64,000 bases of DNA from CAWDMN01 sp963803155 (GTDB lineage: Bacteria; Acidobacteriota; Terriglobia; Versatilivoradales; Versatilivoraceae), in contig CAWDMN010000113.1 in the NCBI GenBank assembly GCA_963803155.1, positions 47,243 through 111,242 of the forward strand. Reading direction: 5' to 3'. The translations under genes and the position numbers were made by a program. Below are positions 18,881 to 28,470 of this stretch, piece by piece; the stretch's first letter is position 1, and every line of letters begins with the position of its first letter. The notes under the pieces are model-generated. The model had not been told where the DNA came from and searched no databases. It was given only the letters and a program-made list of their open reading frames with translations.

Positions 18881-21601
18881 CTATCGATAAAGGGGAGGAA
18901 TGGAAGGCTCGCGAAAGGGTTTCTTCGCTTCGAATAAGCCAATTCTGTTTTTGATTTCCCCGGCAAGATGTCGCTCCTGCCGATCCAGGCCAGACAACGA
19001 TTTATCTTGGCTGACGGAATCTGATTTATGCAACTCCCCCGATGTGCTGAGCCTCAGGGTCTCCAGCGCCCGCTGAGCCGTCAAAGCCGCATCGGCAAAG
19101 CGCCCCGCTTCGGCATAGGCCGCGGCAAGTGTATCCAGGCATCTCGCATCTTTCCGACCCGTGAGCTGGACAGCCCGCACGGCCAGCGTCACTGCCTCAC
19201 TCCCGTTCCGCGCCGATGGGTCAGGAGCAGTGGCAAGAACCCACGCGGTTTGCCGAAGAATGGGCACGGAATTGGGCTGCAGGCGGATGGACTCGCGCCA
19301 GTGAGACAGAGCCTCTGCCCTCTTCCCTTGCGCGTATAACTTATCAGCGAGACTGTTATGGGGCTCCGCATAATCCGGGTTAATCTCCAATGCCATTTGC
19401 CAATGGTGGATAGCCTCACCCGGCGTCCCTCTCTGATCCAAAACAATCCCCAGGAAAAAATGCGCCGGAGCATATTGGTCATCCAGTTCTAGTGCCCGCT
19501 CAAACTGCCGCAGGGCTTCGTCCGGCCGGTCCTCCATCAACAGCGCTCGACCCAGATTACAAATAGCGGAGGTTTGCCGTGGATTAAGTTCTATGGCCTT
19601 TTGGAAATTCGTCATGGCTTCATTTGCGCGGCTCATTTCCAAGTAGAGAGCGCCCAAGTCGTTGTATGAGGGGGCATGAGCAGGGTCTAGTTCCAGCGCA
19701 TTGAGCAGCTTGATCTCCCGAGCCCGTTGGAAATGCTGAAGCGCTTCCTGTAGCGATCCGGTCTGCCGCAACATCAGGGCCAAGTTGTTGTGTGCCATCC
19801 AATCGTCCGGGCGAATTTCCAGCACCTGCTTCCACTCCAAGGCGGATTCCTCGTAGCGTCTTTTCTTTTGAAAGTAAATCGCCTGATCATACAATCTGTA
19901 ATATTCCAGCGCCGGCCCGCCAATTTTTTGAAGCCCATCATGTGCCACGTTGACAAATTCCGGAAGATTCACCGCCCGGTTGGCATCGGTGGCGTTTTCA
20001 ATCAGAATCGCCGGGGTGTCGTTGCCCTCCGTATCGAGATGTGTCAGGTACATCTGGGTGTAAGGCGACCGGCCTTTCGATGAAAACACCATCCAACGGC
20101 CATTCGGGGAGAAACTGTGCCAGGAATTCATCAACGGGGTGTTGCAAGTCATGCGCCGAGCTTGTCCGCCACTGGCTGGAACGATAAATAACTGGCCGTC
20201 GGGACGCATCAGCAAACCATTGCGGCATTGGACGAAAACCATCCAACGCCCGTCAGGCGTCACTTTCGGAAATGAATTGCTTACGCCGTTTTGCGAGGCC
20301 CCGGCAATCGGCTCTGGCGCACCGCCTTTGCCTCCATTGAAGGGGATCCGGTAAAGATCATACTGAATTTGCCTTTCGTTCGGATCATTGGCAAACTTGG
20401 CCATGGGCACGCCCGCGGGATTTGGCTCCTGGGCCGCGGCACTGGCAAAAACCAGGAATTTTCCGTCAGGGCTCCAAACGGCATTGGTCTGAACAAACCG
20501 GGGATCATCGGCTCCAGGCAAGGGGCGCAATATTCCCGTTGACCGGCTGTACCAATACAAGAGGCCCCGTGTTGGGTAAAAAACCTGCAGGAAGCGGTAG
20601 TCCTTGAAATTAGCCACATAATAATTGCTGGGGGGCTCCAAAGAATTGCCCGAAGGAGATTGCGGCTGATTTTCCACTACGGCAGAGGGATTGACGGTAG
20701 TTACAACAAATTGTCCGTCCGGAGAAACCTGCGACATAAAACCGACCCGGAGTCCCCCTTTCAGCCGTCCCTGGGCGGAGCTCCATTGGATCAGGTTCTC
20801 GTTGCCGATGGACATCTCCTTCTGTACCGGCGTCAGAGTGTACATCCCCCGGTTGCGTTGCAGGCCGTCCAAATCCATTCCGAGCGTCTTGCCATCCGCG
20901 GAAAAGGAATGACAGTTGGCACACAGGGGTAGATTCTGCAGCACCACCCGGCTTTTTGAATCGCCAACATTGAGAAGCCGCCAACGGATCAGCCGCACCC
21001 CCTCGGACGCCAGCGGTTTAATTTGTCCTGTTTGAGTTTCAGTGGGCATCAGCGGGACATCCCGATAGAAGATCGGCGCACCCACTGGATCTTCTGCAGT
21101 GCGAATCGTGACTATTCCATGAGATAAGGCCCGCGAAGAATGGGCATCGGCAAAACCGGCAATGGTCACTTTTGCAGCCCCTGAAATAGATCGCTTTTTG
21201 AGGTTTTCCCAAAGTGCCGCATCTGGAATCCAGGTATGCGCTGCCGCCTGCCCGGGGGTCAGTTTGGGCCGTGCATTCGTGGCGGAGATGCACTCGGGGT
21301 CTATCCTGCCTAAACGCATCCGCTCTCCCCTGGACACTGCCTGGATTGGGTTTGAACCATTCGTGAAAGAGATGCTGATCCGCCAGGCTGTTGCATTTTT
21401 ATTGGGATCGCGCCAAAGGAAGGTTGGGGGTGGAAATTCCGGAGGGAAGAGGGATCCATCGGCGGGATAATCGACAATAATCTCACCCGGGGGGATATCT
21501 TCGCCACGGAGCGATTGACCTGCGTCGATGCGTTTGTCTGTGGCTTTTAACAACAAAATCGCCGCGGTTAATCCGAGAATGCCAAAAAAAATTCGCTTCA
21601 C
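18881..21601 (-). CDS. exported c-haem/TolB-like propeller/TPR protein
   Basis: 906 residues from GTG 21599-21601, with only a weak ribosome binding site (GGGAAACAGA). An N-terminal signal or anchor (IFFGILGLTAAILLL) is followed by a beta-rich region (ADGSLFPPEFPPPTFLW) and one haem-binding motif, LCANCHSFSADG. Next is a TolB/WD40-like propeller (SPDGQFVV, SPDGKFLVFAS, TPDGRWMVFVQ, SPNGRWMVFSS), and from about residue 560 a run of TPR repeats (YEESALEWKQVLEIRPDDW, LNALELDPAHAPSYNDLG, EALRQFERALELDD and others). One CxxCH inside a propeller/TPR protein suggests a periplasmic cytochrome-like scaffold. Comparable proteins are common in Acidobacteria and Planctomycetes but have no assigned function. 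Monocistronic. Confidence 0.75.
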   Translation of the reverse strand: MKRIFFGILGLTAAILLLKATDKRIDAGQSLRGEDIPPGEIIVDYPADGSLFPPEFPPPTFLWRDPNKNATAWRISISFTNGSNPIQAVSRGERMRLGRIDPECISATNARPKLTPGQAAAHTWIPDAALWENLKKRSISGAAKVTIAGFADAHSSRALSHGIVTIRTAEDPVGAPIFYRDVPLMPTETQTGQIKPLASEGVRLIRWRLLNVGDSKSRVVLQNLPLCANCHSFSADGKTLGMDLDGLQRNRGMYTLTPVQKEMSIGNENLIQWSSAQGRLKGGLRVGFMSQVSPDGQFVVTTVNPSAVVENQPQSPSGNSLEPPSNYYVANFKDYRFLQVFYPTRGLLYWYSRSTGILRPLPGADDPRFVQTNAVWSPDGKFLVFASAAAQEPNPAGVPMAKFANDPNERQIQYDLYRIPFNGGKGGAPEPIAGASQNGVSNSFPKVTPDGRWMVFVQCRNGLLMRPDGQLFIVPASGGQARRMTCNTPLMNSWHSFSPNGRWMVFSSKGRSPYTQMYLTHLDTEGNDTPAILIENATDANRAVNLPEFVNVAHDGLQKIGGPALEYYRLYDQAIYFQKKRRYEESALEWKQVLEIRPDDWMAHNNLALMLRQTGSLQEALQHFQRAREIKLLNALELDPAHAPSYNDLGALYLEMSRANEAMTNFQKAIELNPRQTSAICNLGRALLMEDRPDEALRQFERALELDDQYAPAHFFLGIVLDQRGTPGEAIHHWQMALEINPDYAEPHNSLADKLYAQGKRAEALSHWRESIRLQPNSVPILRQTAWVLATAPDPSARNGSEAVTLAVRAVQLTGRKDARCLDTLAAAYAEAGRFADAALTAQRALETLRLSTSGELHKSDSVSQDKSLSGLDRQERHLAGEIKNRIGLFEAKKPFREPSIPPLYR

Positions 21602-21948
21602 TCTGTTTCCCGCACCGTATTCATTATCAGTCGATCAATCTTCTAATTCCCCGTTGAAGGGAGATTTTCCGAGGAACTGCCATGCCAGTACTGCTGGCTC
21701 AGGGGGTGAAAACGGGATGATGGAGGCGGCCTGCCCTCAAGCCGTCTCAGCAGGCTTGGCAAAAACTCAGACGGGGTGGGGGCACCCCGCCTCCATCCAC
21801 GCTATTTTCTAAGGAGCCACTCATGCGGCAATGCCGCATAAGATAATGAAAATCTCCAGACCTCACGGGTCTCCAAGATCTGTGAGGTCGCTGCACCGGG
21901 ATTTTCTGAGGAAGGAAATTTTCACATCGACAATTTCTTAACAAATCC
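21602..21948. other. intergenic region filled with repeats
   Basis: 347 bases between two minus-strand genes. It holds the family-4 repeat (21719-21797) and, at about 21851-21890, an imperfect hairpin (CAGACCTCACGGGTCT facing AGATCTGTGAGGTC) that resembles the perfect hairpin at 61082-61114. It ends in a GGATTTTCTGAGGAAGGAAA element like other repeat borders here. No gene. Confidence 0.65.
21719..21797 (-). repeat. dispersed repeat, family 4, inverted copy of 32658-32739
   Basis: GATGGAGGCGGCCTGCCCTC, then AAGCCGTCTCAGCAGGCTTGGC, then GGGGCACCCCGCCTCCATCC. The same modules occur in reverse complement at 32658-32739. The ends GATGGAGGCG and CGCCTCCATC are themselves inverted repeats. Confidence 0.8.
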
Positions 21949-24900
21949 TCATGGCATGCTGGCAACATAAGAACCGTCATCGCTGCGTTCCCCGATCCGA
22001 GCGCCATCATTGATTACCGCATAAGCAATAAACGGATTGGCGCCAGCGGTTCGGACAATATGGGCGTAACCTTCAGTGATGGAATTCGCATAACTCCCCA
22101 GGATGCCGTTAATTTGCGTCCACCGGAATGCATTGAGGCTGATATTTTCAATGGTGTTGACCTTTAGCCCAGTGGAGCCATCATATAATTCGACATTAAA
22201 GTTATCTGAATTCGCGTCAATCTCTCCCGTGTTGATCAGGGCAAGGTTGGTCCGGTTTTCGGCATTTTGTTGCAATCCGTAGATCCAGGCATCATTTTTC
22301 GAGGCGGTCCCTTCCGCAACGGCGGTATAAAAAAGTCCGTACCGGCTGCCATTGGTGGCAGGACTCGAAGTCCTGGCCGCCACGAATACTCCATTCAGGT
22401 CGCCACTGCTAACCGAAACAAAAAGCGCCCCGGCAAAAGTTGAGCCAGCGGGGCCGATCCCAGTAATCTGGTTAGATCTTAACCATTGCACCACATTCGG
22501 GATAATTAATTGCCTGGACGGATTAACGGTCAAGCTAAAAGTGGCTGAGGCATCAGAGGTCGTGATGTTGTCGGAGACATATTTGCAGGTCAACGTTTTT
22601 GCGCTGGACGACCAGTTGGAAACCACCAATTCAGTGGAAAATTTTCCGGCCTCCACCACTACAGGCAAAGTAATCCTGGTTTTGCCTGCCAAAGAGGTCT
22701 CCTGAATCGGTGGAATAAAGGATCCATCAGAGTTGACTTGATCGTTGATGACTCCGTACGCATAGTACTGTGCTGTGCCGCTAATGCGCTCTACACGAGC
22801 AAAGCCACTGCCGAAAGTAATTCCATCGCTCGCCAGAATCGAAGATATTTGGACAAAGCCTCCATGAGGCACTACAAAATCGGGCAAGACGTGGAAATAG
22901 GAAGGCCCTTGATCTCCCGAAAAGACCGTTACCCGCAGAGTAACCGCCCCATCCGTAGAAGAGCCTGCATTCAAGAGGGCCAGGTTGGAGCGATCGAATT
23001 GATTCTGGCGGAGCCCGCATATGTACGAGGATTTTGCCAGAGTCATCGGGCTTGGGACTCCTGGATAGGAAAGACCGGCTCGTCCTTCGGGAACAACAGT
23101 CGTGGTCCGGACTGTTACTCCGGCATCTTTGAGGGAAGCCATTCCGGAAAAACTAACCCACAGTGCTCCTCCCTGATTTCCGGTGGATGAGATTGGAATT
23201 CCCAGCGACCTCAAATAGCTGATGGCATCCGGATAAATTTTCTGCTGCCCGGGGGCGAGTGAATCGACGGCAGAGCCGCTGCCGGAACCAATGGCAGCAG
23301 TATAGTTGAAATCGACTGAAACAGGCAGCGGACCGCGATTAGTCAGAGTCATTTCAGAAGTGAAGAATGAACCCGCCAATCCACTGGAAGACAAAACGAT
23401 TGGCACCAGCACATAACTAACCTGTGTGGCGGGATCCGCGTTATAAGTGAAGCCACCGGTCAGCGCAGTGGGATGGCCCCCCGGATTTGTAACGATTACA
23501 TCGTATGTCCCGGGGGCAGTGGCAATCCCCGTCCTGACGACAATTTGAACACTGGTCAGGCTGATGATGGTGGCATCGATTCCTCCAATAGTCACCGTCG
23601 CACCTGATTGAAACCCTCCCCCGTTGATGGTGACAAGGGCCCCACCCGAGGTAAGCCCGGAGTTGGGAGTCAAACTGGAGATGGAAAGGGTTGTGGACGA
23701 AGCATCCTGAGTGATTGTGAAGGTTTGCCCGGCAATAGTCATAGTGCCAGTTCGGGAGCTGGAACTGGTATTCGGCAACACGGAATATGTCACAAAACCG
23801 CTACCGTTGGCCCCGGCTCCGGATGTGATGGTGATCCAGGAATCATTGTTCACTGCCTTCCAAAAACAATCACCGGCGGCCTCCACCTGCACATGATCGC
23901 TCTGGATTCCGCTGCTGGAGTATGAAGCAGCATTTGCAGAGAGAGAATAAACGCAGTCTGTACCGAATTGTACCCAAACAGTGCCGTCGGTTTTCCCCAC
24001 ATAGATCGAAAAAGGATTCTGGGGAGAGAGGGCTAACCCCTTGGAATTATCCTGAAAAATCAGAGTCCAGTTCTCCCCTCCCGATGAACTCTCAAACACG
24101 CCTTGATCCGTGGATGCATAAACATTCATCGGCTGTTGCGGATCCAGGACCAAGGACCACACCTGAACAGTTGGGGGAAGCCCGGTCTTCTTCGCGCTCC
24201 AGTTGTTGCCGCCATCGTTGCTTTTATAAATGCCTGCACTGGTTCCCGCAAAAATCGCCGTTGTATTCTGAGGATCAATCACCAGGGCTTTGATCGTTAA
24301 ATTGTCCAAACCGGCGCCGAGTTTGTTCCAGGTTGAGCCACTATCGGTACTCTTATACAATCCGGCATTGGTTCCAGCATAAACCGTCGCAGAGGTGGAC
24401 GGGTCAATCGCCAGAGCATTCACGATGGAACCGGCGGGAAGTCCCAGGCTTGTCCAAGTCGTCCCGCTGTTCGAACTCTTATAGAGTCCCCCCGATGATC
24501 CTGCATAGAGATTGGCGGGGGTGGTTGGATCGACCACAATGGTGTTGACTGTGGGATAAGAGGGCAATACTGCCGCAGTCCAGGTTCCACCGCTGTCTGT
24601 GCTTTTGTATACAGTTCCACCAATCGTGCCCGCATAAAGCGTCGCGGGAGTTTGGGGATCGATGGCCAAAGTCTGAACATAGTAGAGGAGTGAAGTCCCA
24701 TTACTGGGAGTCCAACTCACGCCGCCATCACTCGACCTGAATACTCCTTCGGTAGTCCCGGCATAGACCCACAAATTGGATGGATTCACGGAAATTGCAT
24801 TGGTCGGCCCGGTCAATGAATGGTGGAGGAGTGTCCAATTCGCCGATCCGTCCGTGCTTTTATAAATTCCTCCATAATTAATTCCCGCATAAATAATGCC

Positions 24901-25833
24901 GGCGGTAGCTGGGTCTGCCGCAATGGCACTGACCGTTGGCGAATTGGGCAGCCCCGCGCTAAAGATCGTCCAGCTGGCTCCTCCATCTACGCTCTTGAAA
25001 ATGCCCTGTCCATTGATACCCACATAGAGCGTTGAGGGGTTCTTCGGATCGATTACAACTAGCCGGCTTGCCGAAGGAAGCCCGGCATTGCTGGGACTCC
25101 AGTTCGAACCAGAATCCGTGCTTTTATAGATCCCATTCAGAGTGGCTACATAAAGGGTGGAAGGGGTCTGCGGGTCGATGGCCAGGTTGCGGACTGCCTG
25201 ATTGGTCAAACCTGAAGTGCTCGTGGTCCAAGTGCCGCCGCTGTTGATGCTTTTATAGACTTCTCCGCTTGATCCCGCATAAATCGTGGTGGGTGTTTTC
25301 GGATCAAGAACGAGAGTTCTTACCACTACAATGCCACCCAAATATGACAAGCTGCCGCAGGCTACCCAATTGGCTCCGCTGTCGATGCTTTTATAGACCC
25401 CCCCGTTGGTCGCCGCATAAATTATGGAGGGAGTCGTGGGATCGATGGCCAAAGTAAAAACTTGCGAATAGGCGGGAAGCCCCGTGCTGCTGTCAGCCCA
25501 AGTAACCCCGGAATCAATGGATTTGGAAATGCCTCCGCCATTGGTTCCGGCATAAACCGTAGAAGAAGTTAGCGGATCAACAGCCAGGGCTGAAACAGAA
25601 AATTTGGTTAGGACTATGCTGGCAAAATTTACTCCGCCATCCGCACTTTTCTGGACCCCTCCAGCAGTCCCCACATAAATTGTGGAGGAATTCTGCGGAA
25701 CAATGGCGATCGCCAACTCATCCGAGGGGCCGCTGCTCCGCCACAAATTATCCTCGGCCCAGGAATCGCCGGCCTGGATTGACACACCGGCCAATAACAA
25801 CATGATCCATACAAAGGTTCGCCAACATTCCAT
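21949..25833 (-). CDS. giant secreted BNR/VPS10-like repeat protein with BACON and IPT domains
   Basis: 1294 residues from ATG 25831-25833, chosen because GGAGGGG lies eight bases upstream and a signal peptide follows (MECWRTFVWIMLLLAGVSIQ, cut near SWA). Residues about 30-690 hold 13 copies by my count of an Asp-box-like unit (S/TDSGxTW, each with IDPxTPxTIYAG), predicted to form a BNR or sortilin-type propeller. Then come one BACON-like domain (WITITSGAGANGSG, FTITQDA), one IPT/TIG domain (ISSLTPNSGLTSGGALVTI) and two related C-terminal domains (SSSGLAGSFFTSEMTLTNRG and a later TRITLPVVVEAGKF...ELVVSNWS region). BACON and IPT domains are common in carbohydrate-binding or adhesion proteins. 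Likely a surface or secreted protein; no catalytic site is evident. Confidence 0.8.
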   Translation of the reverse strand: MECWRTFVWIMLLLAGVSIQAGDSWAEDNLWRSSGPSDELAIAIVPQNSSTIYVGTAGGVQKSADGGVNFASIVLTKFSVSALAVDPLTSSTVYAGTNGGGISKSIDSGVTWADSSTGLPAYSQVFTLAIDPTTPSIIYAATNGGVYKSIDSGANWVACGSLSYLGGIVVVRTLVLDPKTPTTIYAGSSGEVYKSINSGGTWTTSTSGLTNQAVRNLAIDPQTPSTLYVATLNGIYKSTDSGSNWSPSNAGLPSASRLVVIDPKNPSTLYVGINGQGIFKSVDGGASWTIFSAGLPNSPTVSAIAADPATAGIIYAGINYGGIYKSTDGSANWTLLHHSLTGPTNAISVNPSNLWVYAGTTEGVFRSSDGGVSWTPSNGTSLLYYVQTLAIDPQTPATLYAGTIGGTVYKSTDSGGTWTAAVLPSYPTVNTIVVDPTTPANLYAGSSGGLYKSSNSGTTWTSLGLPAGSIVNALAIDPSTSATVYAGTNAGLYKSTDSGSTWNKLGAGLDNLTIKALVIDPQNTTAIFAGTSAGIYKSNDGGNNWSAKKTGLPPTVQVWSLVLDPQQPMNVYASTDQGVFESSSGGENWTLIFQDNSKGLALSPQNPFSIYVGKTDGTVWVQFGTDCVYSLSANAASYSSSGIQSDHVQVEAAGDCFWKAVNNDSWITITSGAGANGSGFVTYSVLPNTSSSSRTGTMTIAGQTFTITQDASSTTLSISSLTPNSGLTSGGALVTINGGGFQSGATVTIGGIDATIISLTSVQIVVRTGIATAPGTYDVIVTNPGGHPTALTGGFTYNADPATQVSYVLVPIVLSSSGLAGSFFTSEMTLTNRGPLPVSVDFNYTAAIGSGSGSAVDSLAPGQQKIYPDAISYLRSLGIPISSTGNQGGALWVSFSGMASLKDAGVTVRTTTVVPEGRAGLSYPGVPSPMTLAKSSYICGLRQNQFDRSNLALLNAGSSTDGAVTLRVTVFSGDQGPSYFHVLPDFVVPHGGFVQISSILASDGITFGSGFARVERISGTAQYYAYGVINDQVNSDGSFIPPIQETSLAGKTRITLPVVVEAGKFSTELVVSNWSSSAKTLTCKYVSDNITTSDASATFSLTVNPSRQLIIPNVVQWLRSNQITGIGPAGSTFAGALFVSVSSGDLNGVFVAARTSSPATNGSRYGLFYTAVAEGTASKNDAWIYGLQQNAENRTNLALINTGEIDANSDNFNVELYDGSTGLKVNTIENISLNAFRWTQINGILGSYANSITEGYAHIVRTAGANPFIAYAVINDGARIGERSDDGSYVASMP

Positions 25834-26338
25834 TCTAATTCCCCTCCAAAGGAGAGATGGCGGCTGAAAGCGGAAGGAGTGAATTGGTGTTCTAATAAGA
25901 ACCGGCAAAAATAAATCCATCCACTGCTCTTGGCGGTTCGCGCTGCCCGGAGTGAACGAATTATTATCAATTTGCGCTGGCGCCTGCTTGGCGTTGTTCT
26001 GTTCTACGAATAAGGACATTTTTTGTTTCATTAGCCCCTCTCTTCTGTAAAATCGGATATATAAATATCAAGTCTGCGTCGCTTGTTAAATGGAACAAAT
26101 GGATTATTCTGGCTAAATGTTCGCTGAATAATTCCCAAGAACTCGCGGGAAGGGAGTTGCCTTCGCACTGTCCGATGTTTCCAAGATTTCATGAAAATCG
26201 ATGAAGGCTCCTTAGATGAATCCGTAAATGGCGGCGGGCCTCAACCGGGAGGGATTTATTTGACCAACATATTAATGAGTCTTTCCATACATTATTATCG
26301 GACACAAATTTGAAGTTGACGACGTACATTCTGTTCCG
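25834..26338. other. intergenic region, nothing recognised
   Basis: 505 bases, AT-rich in parts, upstream of the giant BNR gene. It must carry its promoter, but no box is clear. No open frame is convincing. Confidence 0.45.
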
Positions 26339-26554
26339 TTAACAAATTGGCTCTATCTCCGCGGGCGCCGCTTTAAAGACCACGCCATTGGAAAGCTTAA
26401 TAAGGTATGATATATCCGATTTTTCCCATGAAGGCAACCGCTCATTTCCTTGGGGTTGCATATCCTCTTCAATTACACCGCAGAGGTTTCGGTAAACCTT
26501 CCATCGCACATGGTCCCCTTTTTTAAATCTGAGGTTTTTTTCCATTTCTCCCAC
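26339..26554 (-). CDS. small cytoplasmic protein resembling DUF2945-type proteins
   Basis: 71 residues. AAAGGAGATCAAC ahead of GTG 26552-26554 supports the start. The sequence (LRFKKGDHVRWKVYRN, then DISYLIKLSNGVVFKAAPAEIEPIC) has the small beta-barrel character of KOW- or DUF2945-like proteins, with a KGDxVRW opening. The similarity is weak, so I assign no function. It stands alone on the minus strand. Confidence 0.5.
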   Translation of the reverse strand: MGEMEKNLRFKKGDHVRWKVYRNLCGVIEEDMQPQGNERLPSWEKSDISYLIKLSNGVVFKAAPAEIEPIC

Positions 26555-27317
26555 GTTGATCTCCTTTGGTCATTTATTTTATCGGGGAATTCATTTCTTT
26601 TGCAGCCACAAAATGTTTTGATTAGGGACGCCGGAATCTTCCAATGCTATTGCTAATCAAAGTCCGATATTGCCAAATCTCTACAAGTGGGACAGCAGGC
26701 GATGTACAAGCAATCATTGGCACTAAGTGCGATTCTTCTTTCTCGCGAGACTTCGTCTCGGACTATGGTTCCTTACTGATTCCCATTCCAATATATGACT
26801 CAAAACCCATGACTTTTGCGGCTTAGGCATACTTGTTTCATCTATGCTGAAAAGTAATTTCCCCCAATCTATAGCCACTGGCAACCCAGTGAGTTTTTAT
26901 CACAGAGAATATTGTGGTAAATCTGCACCTTTGCCATAGATCTATAGACGTTCCGCGACTCAAAAGAGATATCCTTTCCTTTGTAAATTTCCAGTAAAAA
27001 TCTTGTTAACTAAACTCAAAACAATAATGATGAAAATAATCGACACGCGATTTCCAGCCAGCTGCGCAAGCAGTCCAGGTAATAGGCAGTGCACTAGAGA
27101 GCTGATGTCTTGGCTTGATCTATTGTTGCCGCTGAAAGCCATGTTTCAGCCTTTCGCCCGGCTTGGCATGGCGAAGGATCATTTAGTACGGTTGTTTCAT
27201 TTGCTGGAAGAGTAGCTTGGGCACGGTAACATTAGCCTTTTACGAGGGTGCCAGGTGCCAAGACGAAGTTTTGCCCGTCTGTATTCTGACCTCCTTTAAT
27301 GAGGTCCTCATGACAGC
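26555..27317. other. intergenic region with weak repeat copy
   Basis: About 760 bases of AT-rich and degenerate sequence. At 27246-27300 a weak copy of the 9598-9641 hairpin element occurs (GAGGGTGCCA, AGACGAAGTTTTGCCCGT, TTCTGACCTCC). Open frames here have no ribosome binding site and look random. Confidence 0.5.
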
Positions 27318-27563
27318 GTGGAAAATGTGTTCCATTTATTGCTTGCTATTGTCCTCATGTGGGGGGTTCTTAAAATCATTGGTGCAGCCAAAGGAAAAAA
27401 ATTGTTATGGAAATCGATCCTCTACCCTGAGAAGCACAGGCAAGACTTTGTCTTGGCCTATGGCACCCACTGCCCTGCAGATCAAATTGCCCTGGCTATC
27501 CGCCGAATTAAAGATCCTCTCACTATGAATTGCATCCGTGTCCGAACCGGTCGGCCAGATTAA
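27318..27563 (+). CDS. possible small membrane protein upstream of the kinase
   Basis: 81 codons from GTG 27318 with one hydrophobic segment (NVFHLLLAIVLMWGVLKII) followed by a basic stretch (AAKGKKLLWKS). It ends 26 bases before the kinase start. The ribosome binding site is poor. It may be a real small membrane partner of the kinase or a chance frame. Confidence 0.25.
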   Translation: MENVFHLLLAIVLMWGVLKIIGAAKGKKLLWKSILYPEKHRQDFVLAYGTHCPADQIALAIRRIKDPLTMNCIRVRTGRPD

Positions 27564-27589
27564 ATTCAGATTGGGTGTATAATGGGGGC

Positions 27590-28468
27590 GTGTGGCAAGA
27601 ACGCGAAAAAACAAGATCGAAAGTTGTTGTCATTGCTCTATTGACAATGCTGGTATTGACTGCCGCCCTTTTGCTTTATCGTTGGGTTGATCGAGTGAGG
27701 GATGCCGATCGGCTCCGTGAGAAAGAGCTTTTCGAGGCGGCCTTCCGTGGATTCCAATCTGAATTCACTAGTATCTTTCAAGAGATATTCCTGACCTATC
27801 GCCCTCTGGCAGGCAATCCCAGTGAGGCCGAAATAGAGACGCACCTTGCCGAAATGTTCGCGCATTGGCAGAGCAATGCCCGCCACCCACAAGTTTTGGC
27901 GACACTTGGCCTGGGGATTATTGATTCCGGTGGATCTCCTTCCTTTCACCTTTACCAGGCAGTCGGGAAAAAATTTGGCGGACGGGATTGGCCGGTCGAT
28001 TTGCGGAATTATCGAGACTATTTGGTGCAGCATTGGTCAAATGAGGCTCTATTTGTTGCATTGCCTGCGGGATTTGCCTTGGGTTTTTCTGCTGCAAAGC
28101 CCGTTATGGCAATTCCCGTCACATTGAGCCGCCCTCTCAGATCGGCCCGACGACCAGAGAGAGAGCGAAGCCCCTTTGCATTTGAAGAGGGTCCCTGGAT
28201 TCATCCGGACCGGCCGCCGCTCAGGGATCGGGAATCCGATTCTCCTCAGATATCGCCTCCCCGTGCATCCACGGGACACGCCACATATCAAAAATCGAAA
28301 ACGGTAGTGGGATGGTGTTTTGTCGAATTGGACGCTCAATTCCTGCGTCAGCGACTTTTGCCAAATCTCATTGAGCGGCATTTTGGCGGGACAATTTTAT
28401 CCAGCTATCGGCTGGCCATTGTGGCCGACAACCCGCGAGAGATGATTTTCGTTTCCCCCCCGGCCTGA
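27590..28468 (+). CDS. sensor histidine kinase, N-terminal sensory part (split by frameshift)
   Basis: 292 residues from GTG 27590, with AATGGGGGC upstream. TM1 is at about residues 12-33 (VVVIALLTMLVLTAALLLYRW), followed by a periplasmic sensor region with a helical start (RLREKELFEAAFRGFQSEF) and a later FVELDAQFLRQRLLPNLIERHFGG segment. The frame stops at TGA 28466-28468, just after a run of seven C (28455-28461). The rest of the kinase, with the second membrane span and the catalytic core, continues in another frame from about 28471. One more C in the run would join the two parts into one protein of about 645 residues. See the next entry. Confidence 0.75.
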   Translation: MWQEREKTRSKVVVIALLTMLVLTAALLLYRWVDRVRDADRLREKELFEAAFRGFQSEFTSIFQEIFLTYRPLAGNPSEAEIETHLAEMFAHWQSNARHPQVLATLGLGIIDSGGSPSFHLYQAVGKKFGGRDWPVDLRNYRDYLVQHWSNEALFVALPAGFALGFSAAKPVMAIPVTLSRPLRSARRPERERSPFAFEEGPWIHPDRPPLRDRESDSPQISPPRASTGHATYQKSKTVVGWCFVELDAQFLRQRLLPNLIERHFGGTILSSYRLAIVADNPREMIFVSPPA

Positions 28469-28470
28469 CT

